Source: Dissophora ornata
Taxonomy: Eukaryota; Mortierellomycota; Mortierellomycetes; Mortierellales; Mortierellaceae
Reading direction: 5' to 3'
DNA length: 28,007 bases
NCBI GenBank assembly: GCA_025201705.1
Contig: MU616717.1
Coordinates: forward strand, 21,879 to 49,885
Part shown: positions 20,461-28,007 of the stretch, piece by piece
How positions within the stretch are numbered: the first letter of the stretch is position 1
Layout of the letters: every line of letters begins with the position of its first letter
The notes under the pieces: model-generated
Told to the model about the DNA's origin: nothing
Seen by the model: the letters and a program-made list of their open reading frames with translations, nothing else
The model's database searches: none
Program-made: the position numbers and the translations under genes

Positions 20461-23080
20461 ATGGCGACAAGTGAGATGGATGAACGGGCGAATGCTCATC
20501 AGTTCCAGAACGGACACCCTCACACCGAGAGCGACCGTACTCATCACAACGGACACCCCAACGGCTCAGCCAATAGCAGCGGCAACAAGGAGGATAGAGA
20601 GAACAAGGACACTAAAGCAACACGTCGCAATACCATTCAGTTCGAGACCGCCGCTTCAAGCTCGTTCTATCAGTCTCCTTTGCTATCATCAACACCAGCA
20701 TCTACCTCCTCCTCCTCCTCGGCTTCGGCCTCGCAATGGTGGTCAACAGCCGAGGATGTTGTCAACGGTGCGGTGCTTTTGCTGATTGTGCTGCATATTT
20801 TGATAGCACCGTACACAAAGGTCGAAGAGAGTTTTAATCTCCAAGCGACCCACGATATCTTGAATTATGGATTCTCGACGGAGAGTATCAAGGAGCAGGT
20901 ACGAGTCGAAAGCAATAACAACATGTATCATGGTACATTTTTGGAGTGTGTCCCCACCCCCCCGTCTCGGGAGTCGTTTTGTTTCTGTTTGTTGCCACTT
21001 GCCCTTTTATTGCTCATAGTGTGCATTTGCAAAGAACTGATCAACTAAATTCCTCCCCTATGTGGTTTTGTTGCTCGAATTTAGTACGATCACTTGGAGT
21101 TTCCGGGAGTGGTGCCAAGAACGTTTTTGGGACCACTGCTACTGGCGATTGGCAGTTGGCCCATCATGCAGATCGTTTGGTTCACTATTCCTGGATCGCG
21201 TGTTCCTAACGGTCTTGTCGGTCAAATTGTCGGTATGAAGAATCAAAATGCGTCTCTGGATTTTTTTTTTAAAAAAAGGCAACGCAACGACAACAACAAA
21301 TCAAACGGATGTGGTGTGCTGTATTGCATGCATGATGGAGATGTCCCGCGGATTTGATCAGTTAATCCATGCAACTCACCCCACACGCGTGCTTACGTGA
21401 ATTTACCTTTTAAAAAATCTCTGTTTTGTAGTCCGCACAGTGCTGGGATTGTTCACGTTCATGGGTTGGCACCAAGTGAGCCGTGGTATCCAGCACCAGT
21501 TTGGCAAGATGACAAGCGTGTTGTTCATGCTGGTATCAGCTGTACAGTTCCATTGGCTGTTCTACGCCAGCAGGACCTTGCCCAACACCTTTGCTCTTAT
21601 TTTCGGTAAGCCATCAACTACTCCCTCCTCACTCGGCAGCGACGCGCATTACCTAACACACTTTGTCTCTTTTTTTATATGATATATCATTAGTTAATGT
21701 GGCCTATTCATTCTGGATGCAAGCCTCCCAAGGCTCACGTTCTATCACCAAACAAAACCTGATACGCATGATTGACTGTCTCGTCCTTGCCACAGTTGTC
21801 TTCCGATCCGAGGTCCTTCTCCTCCTCGGGCCCATTGTCCTTCTCGAACTCATCATGACGCGTATCAACCTCCTAGAGACAATTTTCGAGGGTCTGAAGG
21901 CCGGTGTGGTCAGTCTCATGATCACAATCGACATCGACTCTTGGTTCTGGCAGGAATGGATCTGGGCAGAGGGTGCCGTGTTCTGGTTTAATGCTGTGGA
22001 GGGTAAATCGGTTGCATGGGGGATCTCACCCTGGCACACGTATTTCACGTCGTTGTTGCCAAAGATTTCGGGGGTGGCGTTGCCGTTGGCATTGGTGGCT
22101 GTGGTATTGGAGCCAAGGTTTAGGAGGTATATATTGCCAGCAGGAGTGTTTGTGGGACTGTATTCGTTCTTGGGACATAAGGAGTGGAGGTTTGTGGTGT
22201 ATGTGGTTCCAATTTTGAATCTTGGTGCCGCCATCACACTTTCTTGGATGTAAGTTTTATTTTGTGCGTTTTGATTTTTTTTTTTTTTGGCGGCAAGATA
22301 GTTGTGCATGTGGTGTAGTCGTGATGCCTGACACACCCTCATGTTCGAATTTTGACCGTTAGTTTGAAGCGCAAGACGTTGGCCTATCGGGTTCTGGCAG
22401 TGGCGATCTTTGGCGTCCTCGGTCTGAGCTTCTTGCTGAGCGTTGCTCAGTCGTTGATCTCGAGCCTCAACTATCCTGGTGGGCACGCCTTGCAGCGGTT
22501 GCATGAGCTGGAACTGGGCCACTTCCGAGCAGGTACGTCAAGTAAGCAAACATTTTTTTTTTTTTAAGAAAGATTAAGAGCAGTGCTTCTTGAACTTGTT
22601 TACTAAAATACAAACCCCCCACCATTCTTGTTCATCACCCACGTTTTTTTTTCTCTAGCCACGGTGCATATCGATGGAGCGGCCGCAGAAACTGGGTGCA
22701 GTCGTTTCGGCGAGATCGGAGCCATTGTCAACAAACAAAACCAACACCCATGGACATACTCCAAGGACGAATCTCACACCCATCGCAGGGATTATCTGAA
22801 ATATACTCATCTCCTGACCAGTCAACCCGAGTTCCATAAACACGATTTCGAGATTCTGGAACAGGTCGATGGACTTGCAGGTGTGGAACGTGTGGCGTTG
22901 ACAAAGGTCATGCAGAACTGCCCCGCCGCTATTCAGGAGTATGTGGCCATCGTAGGCCCATCGCCTTTGAAGGCGTTATCGAAAGAGGAGTTGAGCAAGG
23001 TGTGGATGGAGTGTAGTCCAATCCAGGTCAAGACTGAGGGCAAGATCTGGATCATGCGACGCGTTGGTGCTGCTGAATAA
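20461..23080 (+). CDS. ALG12: ALG12: dolichyl-P-mannose-dependent alpha-1,6-mannosyltransferase (GT22)
   Basis: ALG12 adds the eighth mannose (alpha-1,6) to the lipid-linked oligosaccharide in the ER lumen, using dolichyl-phosphate mannose, before transfer to nascent glycoproteins. Exons: 20461-20898, 21085-21232, 21432-21605, 21694-22249, 22363-22532 and 22659-23080, giving 635 aa with every junction in phase. Diagnostic blocks: [19 protein letters not shown] after the first membrane segment (~residues 100-120), then [31 protein letters not shown] and LGHKEWRF (the GT22 His-Lys-Glu block). Next come [15 protein letters not shown] and a luminal-type C-terminal region with [15 protein letters not shown]. 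These match human ALG12 block for block. Unusual: an N-terminal hydrophilic extension of about 95 residues, rich in His, Asn and Ser, absent from the human protein. ATG20461 is in a good CGCCATGG context. The gene follows the kinase gene in tandem and converges on RAB3GAP1. Confidence 0.96.
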
Positions 23081-23081
23081 A
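23076..23081 (+). terminator. AATAAA overlapping the ALG12 stop codon
   Basis: An AATAAA hexamer overlaps the TAA stop codon of ALG12. If used, it would leave a very short 3' UTR. Other AT-rich candidates (AATACAAATAATAC around 23147-23160) lie further down and may be the real signal. Only 182 bp separate this stop from the RAB3GAP1 stop on the other strand. Confidence 0.35.
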
Positions 23082-23186
23082 TAGAAAGTGGGAGAGAGAG
23101 ATAGGTTGGTGTCGTTTTATCCAGCATAATTGTAGATTTTCTTGTCAATACAAATAATACTTTTCGCACATGTTTTATACGCACAT

Positions 23187-23192
23187 TTTATT
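23187..23192 (-). terminator. AATAAA on minus strand, 3' of RAB3GAP1
   Basis: TTTATT on the plus strand is AATAAA on the minus strand, about 71 nt beyond the RAB3GAP1 stop at 23263. The distance is typical for a fungal polyadenylation signal. The two convergent transcripts (ALG12 and RAB3GAP1) probably overlap or nearly overlap here. Confidence 0.5.
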
Positions 23193-23262
23193 GAAAATAT
23201 GTTATTCTTTGTGATGTTGTTATTCTACTATTGCTATTGTTGCATGTTTGCGTGGTTGATAT

Positions 23263-26200
23263 CTACATATACAAGCCGTCTTTGGCAATAGCCTCGACGA
23301 TGCGGACCTCGGACTCTTTGAAACACGCGTACATACGCCGTTGGAGGGGTCTTGAGTCCCATCCGAGAGTGGGTGGAGAACCCCCAGAGGTCGCAGCAGA
23401 ATTTGCCGCTGGGTCATATGTCTCGACAACAAACTCGCGCGACGTAGGTTGTGGGAATGAGGATTGCAGCGACCCTAAAACAATGACAATTGAACAAACC
23501 ACACAACGGAACATGTTTGAGATCGTGTTGCCAAACACAGTCTTCCTCCGCTGTGGATAGAACAAAGCAATAATACGCGGAAATACATACCTCCGATTGA
23601 GAACAGCTCATATACGCACTCGCGTTCTGGTCCATCTTCAACAACTGTCTCATAACCATCAAGGCCGCTTTCAAGAATTCTGTCTACCAGGCCATACTGT
23701 TCCGGAAACTTTCGCACAAGCGCAATGGCCCGACCCATCAGCAGCTCGGCTTCCCGGAACGTGTCAATCATGACATCTAGCCTCAACTGGTTGTTTTCTT
23801 CATGGCCGGTGCCTCCGTGGTTATCATATTCGTTGCAGACTGCGAGCTCGCTCCAGGGGAACCGCGTCAGCACATGGCCAAGCTCCTGAAGGCGTCGCGC
23901 TACCTGTTGAATATGCGATGCGATCGGGTGGGAGACCAAGGTGTCATACGCGATTAAGCACATGGTCGGCAGTAACCTAAATAAAGCACAGCAAATTTAC
24001 ATAAGTCATTTAGTTCTGAGGAACGCTACAAATATCTTCCTTTCATCAAAGAACCGATAACTTACTGGAGAAAAAGTTGGTCAGCCGAAATGCCATCCAG
24101 GTAATGCAATGCCTTTGCAGCTTCCTGGTTATGGTTAAACAGCGATATTTGTCGGCTGACTGGGATTCTTTTTGAGTGCTATCAATTTTTTAGTGCAATA
24201 CAGACAGACCTTTTGCGTCAAGACAAATATAATTCAAAGAATGTTATACATAAATAAACTAGGCGAGAAAAACACTTACAGCCCAAAGTTCCTGCCAATA
24301 GTTGCCAGCGTCAGCCATGCGAGCACTAAACTCGCCTTTGTCCTCAACCCAGTCCTTGGGCGAGTACCAGCGGATAAAATCGCCCAGCACACAGCCAGGG
24401 TTCGCTGCCTTGAACGCCTCCATATCTATCAAAGGATTCACAACAAACAAAGTCAGTGTAAGGTTCGTATCGGCTACTAAGCAAAAAGCGGGTCTGCATG
24501 AAAACAAGAAAGAATTTACCTGAGATGAGCTGAGGCGACTGAATCTTGGCTCTCATTTTCGCGCCATCGGAAGAAGAACCGAGGGTCTCAAAAACTTCAT
24601 TCTGTTGCAGGACCATATCTTCCGTCATATATCCGGGTTCCTAGATATCCCAAAACGCTCCGTTAGCAAGAGTTATCTCCGTCATTAATCAGCATCACAA
24701 TACAATCTAACGCACGATCTTTTTACCTGAACTTTGGGGATCAATAGCGGTGCCCCTGTCTTAAGCAACTTCAAGTCCTTCAAGGGCATGACTCCTCCCT
24801 CGCTTTTCGTTTCGTCTGCTACCTCACGAGGATCCGGTCCGCTCGCATTCACAGTCGATTGATCCAGGACGTTGACAAGCACCCCGGACTGCGAATCGGC
24901 GCTCGACGAATACTTGAGTGCAACAAACGACTCTGACAATGAATGCGCCGCCCGCCGTCGAATCCCGGGCGGATCTAGGACCGATTCACCCATTTCCATC
25001 GGGTCGTAAAACACATCGTCGTCGTCATCGCTGCCCATCGTTGATTCTCTTGCATGGTGACGACTGCTACTGCCCCGTGTCCTGCGGGACATTTCCACCT
25101 TGGGTATAGGCATTGCTGCTGTGGGTGAGGAAGGCTCTGTCTTGGATTGAGAATGAGAAGTCGAAAAGCCCGATAATGACGAGGACGTTGAAGGGAACGA
25201 TGTTGTATCAGTCGAATTGGCGCCTTGCTGCTGTGGGGGTGTAACGCCCCTGTTTTTGACGGTCTCCAAGAGTCGCTTCGCCATGGGCACCACATCTGCG
25301 GACCTGGGTCGAGAAATATCTGAAAGACCATGCAGAAGGTTTTGGAACTGAGCAGTACGTCCAGCATAGGCTGGTTCAGACCCGATAGTCGGCATATTCT
25401 CTGAAGATGCTGTCTCCAATTCCCTTTCCATGGGTCTGTCTTTGCGACGTTTCACCACCGAGTGATATTCTCCTGGATCTTCCTTATTGCGCGAGATTTG
25501 TCGCGCGATGCAGCAGTTAAGCATGGACAACTTTTGGTGGATCAAATTGTATCGTAAATCAATCGGCACTGCCTTCTTTTCCTGGTCCGCATTGGGGTCC
25601 TCTTTCGATTTTGGCGAACCACTGTATCCCTCTCCATAAATGTCAACCGCCGGGATCAGCTGGCTGTCCTCCCACCGTGCATAGAGCTGTTTCAAGAGCT
25701 CAGACCAAAGTAATTTCATAAATCCCATGACTGAGGTTGCATACGAGATCTCTGAATTAGGCGATATCACATCGAGTAGGTACTGGATCATCCTCCACAA
25801 AAACGAATTGCACGGCACAGTTGTGGCATGTCGGAAACGTAGTCCCAGCTCGGATGCTGGAATAAGGCGGATGTGGTTACTGTCGGATCTCTGCACTGGG
25901 TCAATGGACGGTGATGTCGGCGCAGGTAATTGTGACGGCTCAAACAGCGCATCCACAATATTCTCCACGTCCACTGCATCGACCATATTGATGGTACCCT
26001 GCATCAGCCTGGCGCCTTGGCTCAGTATTGAACTATAAGTCTGTTCCTCATCTGATTTGCGGCCACGTCGTCCGGTGCCAGCTACTTCTGAGTTCCAGGA
26101 CGCGATGGCGTCTTCCATGATACCACTGAGAATGCCGAAATCATCAGTCTTGAAGGTTGCATGAAGGATCCAGATGTTGGCATAACTCGCATCCATGTCT

Positions 26201-27506
26201 GCAATGTTTTTGCTGTCGAGGTAGATAGTGCTGGGGGCGGTGGCTATTCAATAACGCCGATGGTTGTCAGATCAGGATCGAGTCCTTGGAAGAAGGTAAT
26301 TATCATGGTATACATACCAAACCTCGCCAACAGTCTCACGGATCGCAACGGGTCCTGGGAAGGTCCGAATGGAAGCACCGGGACTGGAAGCGTAGAGAGC
26401 GTCCCACCCTCGGTTTTGATGTCCTCGATGTTCATGCTCGAGGCCGGCGTGTTCATGGTTGGCTCTTCATCCACCTGAAATGGTGTATCTGCATCGTCAC
26501 ACATTCCTTTGGACTCTGCTGCCTCCTTGTCCACCGGCTGTTTCCACCGCCTCCAGTCCTCATCGTACCAGTTCACGAGATCATAGCAGAACAGGGCTGT
26601 GGTGTAGATCCGCTCTTTAGTGCGTTGATTGTAATTTCCTGGAGATGCGACATGGTTGTTGTCCTCGATTTCCATCCTCTCTACAAATAAATCCATGATC
26701 CCTGATAGGTGACTATATTGGACTGGCGGATATGGGACCACGGCCGTGTTGAATCGGATCTCGACTCCCTGGTTATCGTCTTCGAACTCCAGATCGGAAT
26801 CGATTTCTTGCTCTTCAAGTGTTGATCTTGGTGTCGGTGCAGGTGCCTGAGGCTGGATCAGAAGTCCCGTGAAGGTGAGGTTCCAAGGCTGACCTGTCGG
26901 GACAAATACAGGTATGTTGCAGCCTGTATTTTGAAACGCGATTGCAAATGAAGAGAGCAATAGCTTAGCGCTGCTCAGATCAATGATCGCAGAGGAGGCC
27001 GAGGACGAAGACATGGTGGAGGCAAAGATATCAGAGATCGTGACGGGCGAAATGACGAGGATATGTGTCAAGGATGTCCATCGGTGAAGGCAGTGATGTT
27101 GAATGCCTTCAAGCGTTGTTGGTAGGAAATCATGATCGATCCGTTCAATTCCCGCAGCAGCCCTGGCTTTGGCTGGATGGTAATGATACGAAAGCGCGTA
27201 CGTGGCATCGTCGAGGCTCAACATTTCCCGGAGCTGATATAACGGAGCGCTGTTCATTTTGTCGTCTAGGTGGATATGACCGTCACCTTGATCCCCTTGT
27301 TTGGTCCCGAAATGATCCTCACTGGTGTGGATTTGCGCCGAAGAGTCAGTTGGCTGTGTAGCAGCTACGGTGGCGGGGTCCAACACGCCCAGCTTCCCGT
27401 CGACTAGACCCCACGACCGCAGACTGTCCTCGATTTGGGTGATGAACCGCTCCCATGGCCCGGAGGTTGTGTAGTCGATGAACTCAAAGTTCTCAAAGTC
27501 TTCCAT
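23263..27506 (-). CDS. RAB3GAP1: Rab3 GTPase-activating protein catalytic subunit (RAB3GAP1-like)
   Basis: With its partner subunit RAB3GAP2, the animal protein acts as a GAP for Rab3 and also as an exchange factor for Rab18, at the ER and on autophagy-related membranes (family knowledge). Exons (minus strand): 27506-26318, 26198-24727, 24640-24520, 24425-24280, 24178-24066, 23976-23591 and 23474-23263, in phase throughout and giving 1,212 aa; the human protein is about 980. The N-terminus matches the family block FEFIDYTTSGPWERF, where human disease mutations fall. The central LHQKLSMLNCCIARQ matches human LHQKLQMLNCCIERK. The catalytic block reads DMEAFKAANPGC then DFIRWYSPKDWVED, with the RWYSP arginine at residue 946. 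The C-terminus has REFVVETY and PLQRRMYACF, as in the family. A Ser-rich, acidic linker (~residues 650-860) accounts for much of the extra length. No RAB3GAP2 gene is visible here. Saccharomyces cerevisiae lacks a clear homologue, so retention fits an early-diverging fungus. Confidence 0.94.
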
Positions 27507-28007
27507 TGAGAGTCCTCGTTTTAGTGGTTGCCTGGGTGGAATTGGGCGTAGGCAATGGCAAAGGAAAAGGGAAAAGGAGACAAGACGCGGAGAGAAGAAG
27601 AAGAGTGGCGTGCACGTGATGTCGCGACACTCGAGAGTTGCTGGACTCGCATCATGTCGCATGAGACGAAGCCCTTGGATCCTTGAAATTGGATTCGGGC
27701 TAGACGAAGCATGCGAGGAAGGGGGGCCAGGCTGCCCCGTTGTCGGGGATTAATAGTCAGCGCAGCGGTGCCGGTGGCACACAGGATGCAAGCTGCAAGC
27801 TGCATGTCTCCTTTATTACTCTTCAGCTCCGTGCTCGAGTCTCCGCCAACAGCTCGCGGAGCTTCTCTGGACGGTGTTTTCCAGCTTGCTCGTCCTCGCA
27901 ACCGTTGCCTGTCTCTGATAATTCCCGCACCCATTTTCTTTTACGTTGTCAACACGGCGACCCTCCGGTCAATATTCATTGCTGGCTGCTGTTAAAAAAA
28001 AAAGAAA
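27507..28007. other. 5' flank of RAB3GAP1, no gene seen
   Basis: This should contain the minus-strand promoter and leader of RAB3GAP1. The first ~95 bp upstream of the start is purine-rich on the plus strand (pyrimidine-rich in the mRNA), typical of fungal leaders. An open plus-strand frame of ~94 codons runs off toward the window edge (27711-27995) but shows no domain features. The window ends in a short A run. A divergent gene may start just beyond the right edge. Confidence 0.5.

Noticed and set aside
21261..21280. T-run followed by A-run in an ALG12 intron as a terminator-like hairpin
   Set aside because: It lies inside a spliced intron of a nuclear gene. Bacterial-type termination does not apply, and homopolymer runs are common in these introns.

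Overview
This window is nuclear DNA from a filamentous, early-diverging fungus. The genes carry many short introns (about 65-200 nt) with GTAAGT/GTATGT-type donors, and there are no bacterial-style operons. The gene set and the style of the left-hand gene point to Mucoromycota, most likely Mortierellomycotina. The taxon is an inference from protein style only. I rebuilt five protein-coding genes by matching ORF frames across splice sites. In all five the exon lengths sum to a multiple of three and end at a stop codon.

Layout, left to right: (1) 1-679, a non-coding stretch with a diverged ~198-bp direct repeat at 288-bp spacing. (2) 680-2424 (+), a three-exon gene of unrecognised function with a possible nuclease-like core and a basic C-terminus that looks like a nuclear localisation signal. 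(3) 2773-7082 (-), tripeptidyl-peptidase II, the giant cytosolic subtilisin-type exopeptidase that acts downstream of the proteasome. It converges on gene 2. (4) 7083-10063, an unusually long (~3 kb) divergent intergenic region without a supportable gene. (5) 10064-20069 (+), a very large (about 3,136 aa) Rim15/Cek1-type AGC kinase with PAS-like, C2HC, split kinase and response-regulator receiver domains. (6) 20461-23080 (+), the ER mannosyltransferase ALG12. (7) 23263-27506 (-), the catalytic subunit of the Rab3/Rab18 GTPase-activating complex (RAB3GAP1-like), convergent with ALG12. (8) 27507-28007, the upstream flank of RAB3GAP1.

The genes do not form one pathway. They are housekeeping or signalling genes (peptide turnover, nutrient/stress kinase, N-glycan assembly, Rab regulation) next to one accessory-looking gene at the left edge. 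The most unusual content is in the Rim15-like kinase: an SQ/TQ cluster, repeated basophilic R-R/K-x-S boxes, a ~150-residue insert in the activation segment, an apparently intact receiver domain, and a tandem-repeat intron that stays open in frame inside the kinase domain. The accessory gene and its duplicated upstream flank come next. I saw no CRISPR array, rRNA, confident tRNA, complete transposon or virus.
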